Assembly (NCBI RefSeq): GCF_043555835.1
Contig: NZ_JBIGHV010000003.1
Span: forward strand, 124,001 to 188,000
Reading direction: 5' to 3'
Length of the DNA stretch: 64,000 nt
Origin: Pelomonas parva
Lineage (GTDB): Bacteria; Pseudomonadota; Gammaproteobacteria; Burkholderiales; Burkholderiaceae_C
The notes under the pieces were generated by a model that saw only the letters and a list, made by a program, of their open reading frames with translations, did not search any database and was not told the origin of the DNA. Below, piece by piece: positions 41,459-50,093 of this stretch. The translations under genes and the position numbers were made by a program. Within the stretch, counting starts at the first letter, position 1. The number at the start of each line of letters is the position of its first letter.

Positions 41459-43756
41459 ATGCCCAGCCCAGAAGAAAAACGCGCCCAGCTCCGCCAGGCC
41501 GCCCTCGAATATCACGAGTTCCCGACGCCGGGCAAGATCGCCATCGCGGCCACCAAGCAGCTCGTCAACCAGCACGACCTGGCACTGGCCTATTCGCCCG
41601 GCGTGGCCGCCGCCTGCGAGGAGATCGTCGCCGACCCGGCCAACGCCTTCCGCTACACCTCGCGCGGCAACCTCGTCGCCGTGGTCTCCAACGGCACGGC
41701 CGTGCTGGGCCTGGGCAACATCGGTCCGCTGGCGTCCAAGCCGGTCATGGAGGGCAAGGCCGTCCTGTTCAAGAAGTTCGCCGGCATCGACGTCTTCGAC
41801 CTGGAAGTGGCCGAGAACGACCTCGACAAGCTGGTCGACTGCATCGCAGCACTTGAGCCCACCTTCGGCGGCATCAACCTCGAAGACATCAAGGCGCCCG
41901 ACTGCTTCTACGTCGAACGCAAGCTGCGCGAGCGCATGAAGATCCCCGTCTTCCACGACGACCAGCACGGCACCGCCATCGTCGTCGGCGCGGCCTTCCT
42001 GAACGGCCTCAAGGTCGTCGGCAAGGACATCAAGCAGGTCAAGCTCGTCACGTCGGGCGCGGGTGCGGCGGCACTCGCCTGCCTGGGCCTGCTCGTCAAG
42101 CTGGGCCTGCCGCGCGAGAACATCTGGGTGACCGACCTGGCCGGCGTCGTCTATGAAGGCCGCACCGAGCTGATGGACCCGGACAAGGCGGTGTTCGCCC
42201 AGCCGACCTCGCAGCGCACGCTGCGCGAGGCGATTGCCGGCGCCGACGTCTTCCTGGGCCTGTCGGCCGGCGGCGTGCTGAAGGCCGACATGGTGGCGAC
42301 GATGGCCGCGCAGCCGCTGATCTTTGCGCTGGCCAACCCGACGCCGGAGATCCTGCCGGAGGAAGTGCAGTCCGTGCGCAGCGACGCCATCATGGCCACC
42401 GGCCGCACGGACTACCCGAACCAGGTCAACAACGTCCTGTGCTTCCCCTACATCTTCCGCGGCGCGCTGGACTCGGGCGCGACGACGATCAACGTCGAGA
42501 TGGAGATCGCCGCCGTCCACGCGATTGCTGATCTTGCGCAGGCCGAGCAGAGTGAAGTCGTCGCCGCCGCCTATGCGGGTGCCACACTGAGCTTCGGCCC
42601 CGAGTACCTGATCCCCAAGCCCTTCGACCCGCGGCTGATGATGCGCATCGCGCCGGCCGTGGCCAAGGCGGCAGCCGATTCCGGCGTCGCCGCCCGCCCG
42701 ATCCAGGACTGGGACGCCTACCGCGAAAAGCTGCAGAGCTTCGTCTACGCCTCCGGCAACACGATGAAGCCCATCTTCACCGCTGCCAAGCGCGCGCCCA
42801 ACAAGCGCGTCGCCTATGCCGAGGGTGAGGAAGAGCGCGTGCTGCGCGCCGCCCAGATCGTCGTCGACGAAAAACTGGCCCGGCCGACTCTGGTGGGCCG
42901 GCCGTCGGTGATCGCCGAGCGCTGTGAGCGCTTCGGCCTGCGCCTGGAGCAGGGCCGCGACTACGACGTCGTCAATGTCGAGCACGACGACCGCTACCGC
43001 GACTACTGGCAGACCTATCTGCGCATGACCGAGCGCAAGGGCGTGACCCAGCAACTCGCCAAGATCGAGATGCGCCGCCGGCTGACCCTCATCAGCACCA
43101 TGCTGCTGCACAAGGGGGAGGTCGACGGCATGCTCTGCGGCACCTGGGGCACCACCGCCACCCACCTGGCCTACATCGACCAGGTCATCGGCAAGCGCGC
43201 CGGCGTGAAGACCTATGCCTGCATGAACGGGCTCATCCTGCCCGGCCGCCAGGTCATGCTGGTCGACACCCACGTCAACTACGACCCCACCGCCGAGCAG
43301 CTCGCCGAGATCACCATCATGGCGGCGCAGGAGATGTGCCGCTTCGGCCTGACGCCGAAGGCCGCGCTGCTGTCGCACAGCAACTTCGGCACCAGCGACA
43401 AGCCCTCGGCCATCAAGATGCGCGACACGCTGGCGCTGGTGCAGCAGCTCGCACCCTGGCTGGAGGTCGATGGCGAGATGCACGGCGACACCGCGCTGGA
43501 CGCGCCCTACCGCAAGCAACTGATGCCGCACAGCCCGCTGACCGGCGAAGCCAACCTGCTGGTGCTGCCCAACATCGACGCCGCCAACATCTCCTACAAC
43601 CTGCTGAAGACGGCGGCAGGCGGCGGCATCGCCATCGGCCCGGTGTTGCTCGGTGCGGCCAAGCCGGTGCATGTGCTGACACCCTCAGCGACGGTGCGGC
43701 GCATCGTCAACATGACGGCGCTGACCGTCGCCGACGCCAACGCCGCGCGCGCCTGA
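41459..43756 (+). CDS. maeB: NADP-dependent malic enzyme with phosphotransacetylase-like domain
   Basis: 765 residues. The malic enzyme half (about 1-430) shows YSPGVAAACEEI, RGNLVAVVSNGTAVLGLGNIGPLASKPVMEGKA, FHDDQHGTAIV and VTSGAGAAALACL for NADP. The C-terminal half (about 430-765) is a phosphate acetyl/butyryltransferase-like domain that regulates rather than catalyses in MaeB enzymes. It decarboxylates malate to pyruvate, supplying NADPH. It is divergent from thiL. Confidence 0.95.
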   Translation: MPSPEEKRAQLRQAALEYHEFPTPGKIAIAATKQLVNQHDLALAYSPGVAAACEEIVADPANAFRYTSRGNLVAVVSNGTAVLGLGNIGPLASKPVMEGKAVLFKKFAGIDVFDLEVAENDLDKLVDCIAALEPTFGGINLEDIKAPDCFYVERKLRERMKIPVFHDDQHGTAIVVGAAFLNGLKVVGKDIKQVKLVTSGAGAAALACLGLLVKLGLPRENIWVTDLAGVVYEGRTELMDPDKAVFAQPTSQRTLREAIAGADVFLGLSAGGVLKADMVATMAAQPLIFALANPTPEILPEEVQSVRSDAIMATGRTDYPNQVNNVLCFPYIFRGALDSGATTINVEMEIAAVHAIADLAQAEQSEVVAAAYAGATLSFGPEYLIPKPFDPRLMMRIAPAVAKAAADSGVAARPIQDWDAYREKLQSFVYASGNTMKPIFTAAKRAPNKRVAYAEGEEERVLRAAQIVVDEKLARPTLVGRPSVIAERCERFGLRLEQGRDYDVVNVEHDDRYRDYWQTYLRMTERKGVTQQLAKIEMRRRLTLISTMLLHKGEVDGMLCGTWGTTATHLAYIDQVIGKRAGVKTYACMNGLILPGRQVMLVDTHVNYDPTAEQLAEITIMAAQEMCRFGLTPKAALLSHSNFGTSDKPSAIKMRDTLALVQQLAPWLEVDGEMHGDTALDAPYRKQLMPHSPLTGEANLLVLPNIDAANISYNLLKTAAGGGIAIGPVLLGAAKPVHVLTPSATVRRIVNMTALTVADANAARA

Positions 43757-43829
43757 AGCGCCTGCAAAGACCGGGCCGGGCAGGCGCGCGCCGCCCGGAC
43801 TCCCCCAATTGACATTAGTTTTCAGATAG

Positions 43830-43850
43830 AAAACGGCGTCATGGCGCCGT
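43830..43850. terminator. Hairpin after maeB
   Basis: ACGGCG/CGCCGT form a stem with a 6-nt loop. It is preceded by AAAA but has no T run in the maeB direction, so its action there is uncertain. Confidence 0.4.
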
Positions 43851-43991
43851 CATATGCCCTGAAAAATCAAGCGCTTATAGGAATGTGAGTGCATGCTCAC
43901 AGACGCTATTCCCGGACGCCGGCGCCTGGGTCCGGCTTGAGCTTTTGGGGCTGGTTCGATACCATATCGGTTTTCAGAACAGGGTAAACCC

Positions 43992-44411
43992 GTGTTTTTG
44001 CTCTCGTGGCTGACGCGCTCCGGCGCGTCGGCGGTTGCCACCGCCCTGCTGCTGTCCGGCCTTGCCGGAACGGCTCAAGCCAAGGAAGCCCCCACCGCAA
44101 CGCCCGCTTCGGCCGAAATTTCGCTGAGCGAGCTGCCCGTCCAGGCTCAGGAAACCCACCGGCTCGTCTTCACCGGCGGCCCGTTTCCTTATGCCAAAGA
44201 CGGCGCGGTGTTCGGCAATCGCGAACGCTTGTTGCCCCGCAAGGCACGTGGCTTCTATCGCGAATACACGGTCAAGACGCCTGGCGCGCGCAATCGGGGC
44301 GCTCGCCGCCTCGTCTGCGGCGGCATGCCCCCAAGCGCACCCGAGGTTTGTTATTACACCGCCGATCACTATGCCAGCTTCCAGCGCATCCGCGCCGCAG
44401 CTGGCCGGTGA
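43992..44411 (+). CDS. Secreted barnase-family ribonuclease
   Basis: 139 residues. A signal peptide ends near residue 30 (GTAQA-K). The catalytic region shows VFGNRERLLPRKARGFYREYTVKTPGARNRGARRLVCGG, with the general-base glutamate of YREYTV and the arginine that follows, and ends YYTADHYASFQRI with the catalytic histidine. This is the guanyl-specific N1/T1/barnase fold. The start is a GTG at 43992. A barstar-type inhibitor gene follows by 46 bp, which supports real nuclease activity. Confidence 0.9.
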   Translation: MFLLSWLTRSGASAVATALLLSGLAGTAQAKEAPTATPASAEISLSELPVQAQETHRLVFTGGPFPYAKDGAVFGNRERLLPRKARGFYREYTVKTPGARNRGARRLVCGGMPPSAPEVCYYTADHYASFQRIRAAAGR

Positions 44412-44457
44412 GAGTCGGGGTTCAGTAGTTTTGTGACTTGAAAGGAGGAACGCGACC

Positions 44458-44853
44458 ATGCTTTTGCAGACCGTCCGTCCCAATATCGTGCAGGCCATAC
44501 GGGCCTACCGAGTCGAGGACTTGATGCAGGCCGCTCAAGAGGCGGGCCAGCATTTCCTGTACGCCAACCTGTCGGAGGCGCAGTCCAAGCAGGATGTCCT
44601 CGATGGCATCGCGCAGGCCTTCCTGTTCCCGACACATTTCGGCAAGAACCTGGACGCCCTGCATGACTGCATGACCGACCTCGTCCACAAGGCCGGCTCC
44701 CAGCCGGGCTTCGTCGTGGTGCTGGAGCAGTTGCCCGACAACGTGCGCTTCGACCGCGAGGCGAGGGAGCAGTTGCTCGATGTCTTCCGAGACACGGCCG
44801 ACTACTGGGCCGACAGGAAGATAGCGTTCAGGTGCTTCTATTCTTTTCAGTAG
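44458..44853 (+). CDS. Barstar-family ribonuclease inhibitor
   Basis: 131 residues. The conserved FPTHFGKNLDALHDCMTDL helix-loop, the main contact in barstar, is present at about 57-75, and GFVVVLEQL plus LLDVFRDTADYWADRKIAFRCFY follow. A strong ribosome-binding site (AAAGGAGG) precedes the ATG. It should neutralise the preceding RNase in the cytoplasm. The stop codon lies in a 16-bp inverted repeat. Confidence 0.92.
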   Translation: MLLQTVRPNIVQAIRAYRVEDLMQAAQEAGQHFLYANLSEAQSKQDVLDGIAQAFLFPTHFGKNLDALHDCMTDLVHKAGSQPGFVVVLEQLPDNVRFDREAREQLLDVFRDTADYWADRKIAFRCFYSFQ

Positions 44854-44892
44854 CCCGCTCCCAAGATAACGGGTCATGGGAGCGGGCTACTG
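44848..44892 (+). terminator. Long hairpin at the barstar stop
   Basis: CAGTAGCCCGCTCCCA and its exact complement TGGGAGCGGGCTACTG (44848-44863 and 44877-44892) form a 16-bp stem with a 13-nt loop that includes the stop codon. There is no T run, so it may protect the 3' end rather than terminate. Confidence 0.6.
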
Positions 44893-45041
44893 AAGTGGCC
44901 CCGGTTATTGAGAAGCCTGCGCCGAAGAGCGCGAAGGCAACGATTGGCAACCCCAACTTCGGCATGAACATGCCGATGATGTGCAGCGCCTTCGATACGT
45001 CGATGTGGTTGAGCGCGGCCTGAAGCGGCTGTTCACCCATC

Positions 45042-45067
45042 AAAACGGGACCCTCGGGTCCCGTTTT
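45042..45067. terminator. Bidirectional intrinsic terminator before rsmA stop
   Basis: AAAACGGGACC and GGTCCCGTTTT pair around a CTCG tetraloop and are flanked by A and T runs on both sides. It serves rsmA on the minus strand and could serve the barnase/barstar transcript. Confidence 0.85.
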
Positions 45068-45847
45068 CTATTTCTGCTGCGGCACAGCCAGCGCCAGTGC
45101 GATGAACTCATCCACCGGCACTTCCTCGGCGCGCCGCTGCAGGTCGAAGTGGCCTTCGTAGCCGCGCTCGGCCAGCCAGCGGCCCAGGCTGTGGCGCAGC
45201 AGCTTGCGGCGCTGCGAGAAGGCGCTGGTGACGACGGCGCCCAGCAGCTTGGGATCGACCGCCGGCGGGTCTTTCAGCGGCACCATGCGGACGATGGCCG
45301 AGTCCACCCGCGGCGGCGGGTCGAAGGCCTCGGGCGGCACGTCCAGCACCGATTCGATGGCGTAGCGCCACTGCAGCATGACGGACAGGCGGCCGTAGTC
45401 CTTGCTGCCAGGCGCCGAGGCCATGCGGTCGACGACTTCCTTCTGCAGCATGAAATGCTGGTCCACCACGTCGTCCACCGCGTCCAGCAGGTGGAAGAGG
45501 ATGGGCGTGGAGATGTTGTAAGGCAGGTTGCCGACGACGCGCAGCTTCGCGCCCTTGGCGGCGGCCAGCGCCTTGAAGTCCACCTTGAGCACGTCGCTTT
45601 CGATGACTTCGACGTCGTCACGCTTCCTCAGCCGTGCGGCCAGATCGCGGTCCAGCTCGATGACGGTCAGCGGCTGGTAGCGCGCGAGTATCGGCAGCGT
45701 CATCGCGCCCAGGCCGGGGCCGATCTCGACGAGGGTCTCGCCGGCCTGCGGGTCGATCAGGTCGACGATGGCCTCGATCAGCGCCTTGTCGGTCAGAAAG
45801 TGCTGGCCAAACCGCTTGCGCGGGATATGGGACTTCAGTCCAGCCAT
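45068..45847 (-). CDS. rsmA: 16S rRNA dimethyladenosine methyltransferase
   Basis: 259 residues from the ATG at 45847 (MAGLKSHIPRKRFGQHFL, the family start); an upstream in-frame start would add 15 residues inside surA. VEIGPGLGAMTLPIL is SAM motif I, and VVGNLPYNISTPIL contains the NLPY catalytic motif. It dimethylates two adjacent adenosines near the 3' end of 16S rRNA. It overlaps the surA end by 13 bp, giving lptD-surA-rsmA. Confidence 0.95.
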   Translation of the reverse strand: MAGLKSHIPRKRFGQHFLTDKALIEAIVDLIDPQAGETLVEIGPGLGAMTLPILARYQPLTVIELDRDLAARLRKRDDVEVIESDVLKVDFKALAAAKGAKLRVVGNLPYNISTPILFHLLDAVDDVVDQHFMLQKEVVDRMASAPGSKDYGRLSVMLQWRYAIESVLDVPPEAFDPPPRVDSAIVRMVPLKDPPAVDPKLLGAVVTSAFSQRRKLLRHSLGRWLAERGYEGHFDLQRRAEEVPVDEFIALALAVPQQK

Positions 45848-47136
45848 TCGCGCACTTCGACGAAGGCCTTGGCGCGCAGTTCCTTGACCCACTCCTGGTA
45901 GGCCTCGTCGTACTTCTGCTCGCGCAGCGCGGCGCGGGCCTGGTCGCGCAGCGTCTTCATCTCGACCTCGACCATGCGGCGCTCCAGCACCTGGATCAGG
46001 TGGACACCGAAACGCGACGGGACCGGGCCGGAGATGCCGTTCAGCGCCAGCCCGTTCATGGCTTCCTCGAACTCGGGCACGAAGCCGCCGGCGCCCATCC
46101 AGCCGAGGTCGCCACCGCCTTCGGCGCTGCCGTCCTCGGAGTTGGCCTTGGCGAGGTCCTCGAACTTGGCCTGACCGGCCTCGATCTGGCGCTTCATCTC
46201 GGCCAGGCGGCGGGCGGCGACTTCGGCGGTCAGCTGGGCCGACGGGCGCAGCAGGATGTGCCGGGCGCGGGTCTGCTGCGTCTGCGTCAGGGAGCCGGCG
46301 CCCTGGCGCTCGACGACCTTCAGCACGTGAAAGCCGGCGCCGCTGCGCAGCAGCTCGGGCGCGACCTGGCCGCCCTTCAGTCCCTTGACGGCGTTGACGA
46401 AGATGTCAGGCAGGCGGTCGGCGGGGCGCATGCCGATCTCGCCGCCCTTGGCCTTGTTGCTGTCCTCGGAGACCTCGCGGGCCACCTTGGCGAAGTCCTC
46501 GCCGCCCTTGACGCGCTCCAGCGCGGCCTGCGCGATGCCGCGCTTCTCGGCGACGACGCTCTCCGCCGCGCCATCGGGCACGGCCACCAGCACCTGGGCC
46601 AGGTTGATCTGGCCGCCCTGCTCCAGCGCGGCGCGCTTCTTGTCGAGCCAGGCGTCGATCTCGGCATCGCTGATCTTGATGCGGCCCTGCACCTCACGCT
46701 CGCGCACGCGCTCGGTCATCATCTGGTCGCGCAGGTTCTCGCGAAAGCTCTTGTAGTCGGTGCCGTCGGCCTTCAGGCGCTCGCGCAACTGCGCCATCGT
46801 CAGCTTGTTCTGCGCGGCGACGTTGGCGACCACGCGGTCCAGCTCGGTCTCCTCGACCCGCTGGCCGCTGTCACGCGCATGGGTCACCAGCACGCGGTCC
46901 TCGATGAGGGCCTCCAGCGCCTGCTTGCGCAGACCGGCCGTCTCGGGCATGGCCTCGCCCTTCTGGCGCGCCTCCAGGCGCAGCCGTTCGGTGCGCGCGA
47001 CGACCTCGCTGGCGGCGACGACGTCCTGGTTGACGACGGCGGCAATGTAGTCCCCCGGCTGCAGCGTGGGCGACGTCTGCGCGGCCGCATGCAGGGCGGC
47101 CAAGGCGAGAACGAGGGGAGCGAGGCGATGGATCAT
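45835..47136 (-). CDS. surA: Periplasmic chaperone SurA
   Basis: 433 residues. A signal peptide (about 1-19) is followed by the SurA N-domain and two parvulin domains (about 170-275 and 285-390), the second with RARHILLRPS, EDGSAEGGGDLGWMG and FGVHLIQVLERR. It escorts outer-membrane proteins, LptD included, across the periplasm. The ATG overlaps the lptD stop as ATGA. Confidence 0.94.
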   Translation of the reverse strand: MIHRLAPLVLALAALHAAAQTSPTLQPGDYIAAVVNQDVVAASEVVARTERLRLEARQKGEAMPETAGLRKQALEALIEDRVLVTHARDSGQRVEETELDRVVANVAAQNKLTMAQLRERLKADGTDYKSFRENLRDQMMTERVREREVQGRIKISDAEIDAWLDKKRAALEQGGQINLAQVLVAVPDGAAESVVAEKRGIAQAALERVKGGEDFAKVAREVSEDSNKAKGGEIGMRPADRLPDIFVNAVKGLKGGQVAPELLRSGAGFHVLKVVERQGAGSLTQTQQTRARHILLRPSAQLTAEVAARRLAEMKRQIEAGQAKFEDLAKANSEDGSAEGGGDLGWMGAGGFVPEFEEAMNGLALNGISGPVPSRFGVHLIQVLERRMVEVEMKTLRDQARAALREQKYDEAYQEWVKELRAKAFVEVREWLD

Positions 47137-49499
47137 GGTAGGAAGTCTGAACTCGGCGAGCGGTCGGAACTCAACCGGCGGTAACCGGGCACATTGTCCT
47201 TCAAGACCTTCAGGGCATTGGAGCCCAGCTGCGACAGGCCGACCAGCTCCAGTTGCAGCATGAAGCGGGTGTTGGTTTCGGCCCGGCCGGTGGACAACCG
47301 CTCCAGCCCGAAGCGCAGCACCCAGCAGCCGGCGTCGTACTCGAAGCCGGCGACCGAATCGGTCAGCCGCTTGTCGCGCAGCGAATACTGCACGCGGCCG
47401 GCGCTGTACCACGCGCCGCCGCAGCTCTTGCTGTCGGCGCCGCGCTGCGTGATGGGCTGGCCGTAGATCGGCCATTGCCAGGCCAGTTCGATCTGCTCGC
47501 TCTGCGCGCGCGCGAGGCGGTAGGCGACGCTGACGGTCTTGAATGCGCCGGGCGAATAGCGCAGGCGCAGCACCGAGCGCACCGAGCGGCCGATCTCGGG
47601 ATTGAACTCCAGCGTGCTGTCGGCCCACCAGCGGTCGTCCAGCCGCGCAGCGGCGGCCAGCAGCAGGTCGGAGAAGCGCTGCGTGACGGGCTGGCCGTCC
47701 GGCGTGACCAACTGGTCGCGGAACAGGAAGCGCTGCACCGCGCCCACGCGCATGATCTCCTCGCCCTGCGACGCGCTGACCCAGCGGCTGGTGGCACCAA
47801 CGCTGACGGCATGCAGGTCTGACACCCGGTCCACGCCCGAGAACAGGTTGTCGGTGTAGATGGAGTCGAAATTGAAGTCCTTGGCCGCCGCGTCAAAGCT
47901 GGGCAGCGCGGCCTGGTCACGGAACGGCGTGTTGACGTAGAGCACGCGCGGCTCCAGGCTCTGACGCACGGCCCGGCCGAACAGCTTGGTGTCGCGCTCG
48001 AAGACCCAGCCGTGGTCGACGCTCAGCGTCGGGATGACGCGGCTCATGCGGCGGCGGCCATCGGCCTGGGGCTCGTCCAGGTCATAGGCGGCGGCGTTGA
48101 CCGAGATGCGCGGGATGAACCACCAGGCCTCGCCGCCCACCGGGGCGGCCACATGGCCCAGCGCATGCACGCGCTGGCCGCCGGGCGCCTGGCCCGCCAG
48201 GGCGGAGCCGGGCAGGTCGAACCGGTTGTACTCCAGCTCCATGCCGCCCTCCAGCCGCGCCTTGCGGCCCCAGGGGCGGAAGCTGTCCAGCACCGCCTCG
48301 TCGGCCGCCGTCGACACGCGGATGCCCAGCTGCGGGCTGCGCTGGTAGGGCGAGTCGAAGCGCGCCAGCGCGTCGCTGCCCTGCAGCGTCTGCCAGCGCT
48401 GCAGGCGGGCGTAACTGTCGATGGTGCCCCAGGACAGCTCGCGGCGGCGGTTGAGCGCCAGGTCGCTGGCCAGCAGCCGCGGCGTCTGGCTCTCGACGCG
48501 GCGCGACAAGTCCTTCCAGTAGTCGTCGTCGGAGACTCGCTCGCTCTTCAGGCGGTAGTGCCAGCCGCCGAGCTGGCCGTCGTTGTTGAGCTTGAGGCTC
48601 CAGCGCGAATGCCTGAAGACGCGGTCGGTGGGCAGCAGGTCAACGTTGATGCGGCCGGCGTGGCCCGGCTCCAGGTAGCGGAACTCGCCGTCCACACCGA
48701 CGCCGCGCTTGGTCATCACGAAGGGCGCCAGCGTCACATCGCGCTGCGGCGCGATGTTCCAGTAATAGGGCACGCTGAATTCGAGGCCGCTGCGGTTGTC
48801 CAGGAAGATGCTGGGCGGCAGCCAGCCCGACTTGCGCGCCGAGCTGAGCGGGAAGCTCAAGGCCGGCGCCGCCAGCAGCGGCACGCCCAGGAAGCGCAGC
48901 ACCGCGCCCTCGGCCTCGCCCTCGTTGGCGGCCATGTCCAGGCGCAGATGCTTGGCCGTGATCTGCCAGGCCGGCTCCTCGTCCTCCACCACCGGGCAGC
49001 TGCTGTAGCTGCCCTGGGTGGCGGTGAAATGCTGGCTGTCCTGGAACTTGACGATCTGCGCCTTGCCGGCGCCGCCGGTGCTCTTCAGGAAGAAGCTGGG
49101 CGTCAGGAACTCGCCCTCGAAGCGGTTCACGTGCAGCTGCAGCAGCGGGCCGGTAAAGACGTTGCCCTTGTGCTGGATGCGCACATTGCCCTCGGCGCGG
49201 GCAAAGTCGTCGACGACGCGGTAGTTCAGCTTGTCGGCATTGAGCAGCAGCTCGCCGTAGCGCAGCTCGACATCGTCCTCGGCCTCGGCCTGCTGCTCGA
49301 CCTGGGCCGACAGCTTGCCGGCGCTGATGACCACCGCCGGCTTGGCGGCCGGCCGGGCCGGCGCGCTGAGCACCCGGCTGCCCCGCAGCGGCAGGCCCTC
49401 CTCGACCTGCTGCGCCCAGGCCTGCCCCCAGGCGCACAAGGCCAGGGCAATCAGCGTGGGCAGCGGGGCGGGGTGGGGAGTGCGGAGCGGACGCGGCAC
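47133..49499 (-). CDS. lptD: LPS-assembly protein LptD
   Basis: 788 residues from a GTG at 49499 (MPRPLRTPHPAPLPTLIALALCAW, a workable signal peptide). A TTG three codons earlier is possible, and no ATG is in frame nearby. The OstA-like N-domain (about 55-190) shows DDVELRYGELLLNADKLNYR and VVDDFARAEGNVRIQHKGN. The barrel follows with the family block GWLPPSIFLDNRSGLEFSVPYYWNIAPQRD. It receives LPS from LptE and the Lpt bridge and delivers it to the cell surface. The gene is divergent from an amgK-like remnant. Confidence 0.93.
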   Translation of the reverse strand: MPRPLRTPHPAPLPTLIALALCAWGQAWAQQVEEGLPLRGSRVLSAPARPAAKPAVVISAGKLSAQVEQQAEAEDDVELRYGELLLNADKLNYRVVDDFARAEGNVRIQHKGNVFTGPLLQLHVNRFEGEFLTPSFFLKSTGGAGKAQIVKFQDSQHFTATQGSYSSCPVVEDEEPAWQITAKHLRLDMAANEGEAEGAVLRFLGVPLLAAPALSFPLSSARKSGWLPPSIFLDNRSGLEFSVPYYWNIAPQRDVTLAPFVMTKRGVGVDGEFRYLEPGHAGRINVDLLPTDRVFRHSRWSLKLNNDGQLGGWHYRLKSERVSDDDYWKDLSRRVESQTPRLLASDLALNRRRELSWGTIDSYARLQRWQTLQGSDALARFDSPYQRSPQLGIRVSTAADEAVLDSFRPWGRKARLEGGMELEYNRFDLPGSALAGQAPGGQRVHALGHVAAPVGGEAWWFIPRISVNAAAYDLDEPQADGRRRMSRVIPTLSVDHGWVFERDTKLFGRAVRQSLEPRVLYVNTPFRDQAALPSFDAAAKDFNFDSIYTDNLFSGVDRVSDLHAVSVGATSRWVSASQGEEIMRVGAVQRFLFRDQLVTPDGQPVTQRFSDLLLAAAARLDDRWWADSTLEFNPEIGRSVRSVLRLRYSPGAFKTVSVAYRLARAQSEQIELAWQWPIYGQPITQRGADSKSCGGAWYSAGRVQYSLRDKRLTDSVAGFEYDAGCWVLRFGLERLSTGRAETNTRFMLQLELVGLSQLGSNALKVLKDNVPGYRRLSSDRSPSSDFLP

Positions 49500-49577
49500 G
49501 GGCGGCAAGGGCGCGAAGTCGGAAGGAAGTGCCGGGGCCGGCTTCTTAAAATTGATTATCCACGAGGGCTTTCTCCG

Positions 49578-50093
49578 ATGACATCTCCCACCGAAGCCGA
49601 CCCGCTGATGCGCGCCGCCTGCGCCCGGCTTCTCGAACAGCCGCCCGCCCTTCTGCCCCCCGATACCACCGCGCTGGCCGCCGGCCTGGCCCGCGTAGCG
49701 GACAGCGGGCTGGACGTGGTGCTGCAGCGCCTCGTCGCCGACGCTCCGCAGGGCAGCTCGACCGACGCGCTCGCGGCGCTGCTTCGCCCGGCCGACCAGG
49801 CCTGGGATGAGGCCCAGGAGATCGACTGGGCCGTGCGCCACTGGCAGGCCTGCCGGGACGCTGGCCAACTGGACGAGGAACTGGCGGCCGACTTCGGCGA
49901 GTACTGGCGCCGCATCGAGTGGAGCGCCATCCGGCAAGACCTGACGCTGCTGGGCCAGGGGCATGCGGAAGAACGCCGGCTGCTGGCCCGCATCGCCAAG
50001 ACCTCGGCCCGCTATGTCGCGCTGGGCTTCCTGAAGCGGGCGATGGAGGCGCGCTACCCGGAGTTCTTCGACCTCGGCTTCAGTCTCAGATAG
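49578..50093 (+). pseudogene. amgK-like remnant (C-terminal part of sugar kinase)
   Basis: 171 codons. The second half aligns well with the C-terminus of AmgK-type aminoglycoside-phosphotransferase-fold kinases: ALLRPADQAWDEAQEIDWAVRHWQ, ADFGEYWRRIEWSAIRQDLTLLG. The ATP-binding lobe, the HRDFHSRN catalytic loop and the following Asp are absent, and the first 65 residues resemble no part of that family. In Burkholderiales amgK-murU (cell-wall sugar recycling) lie divergent from lptD, exactly where this sits, and murU is also missing. I read it as a decayed kinase gene, although the intact frame leaves room for another role. Confidence 0.6.

Noticed and set aside
40421..43672. Minus-strand frame of over 1000 codons across maeB and thiL
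   Set aside because: Only its last part (thiL) is a real protein; the rest is antisense to maeB and without recognisable folds.
43809..43840. TTGACA near 43809 as the promoter of the barnase gene
   Set aside because: No acceptable -10 hexamer at 16-18 bp spacing; the position is also 180 bp from the start.
44832..45043. Short frames on both strands between barstar and rsmA
   Set aside because: They overlap a long hairpin and a terminator, and differ from any family I know; no convincing start signal.
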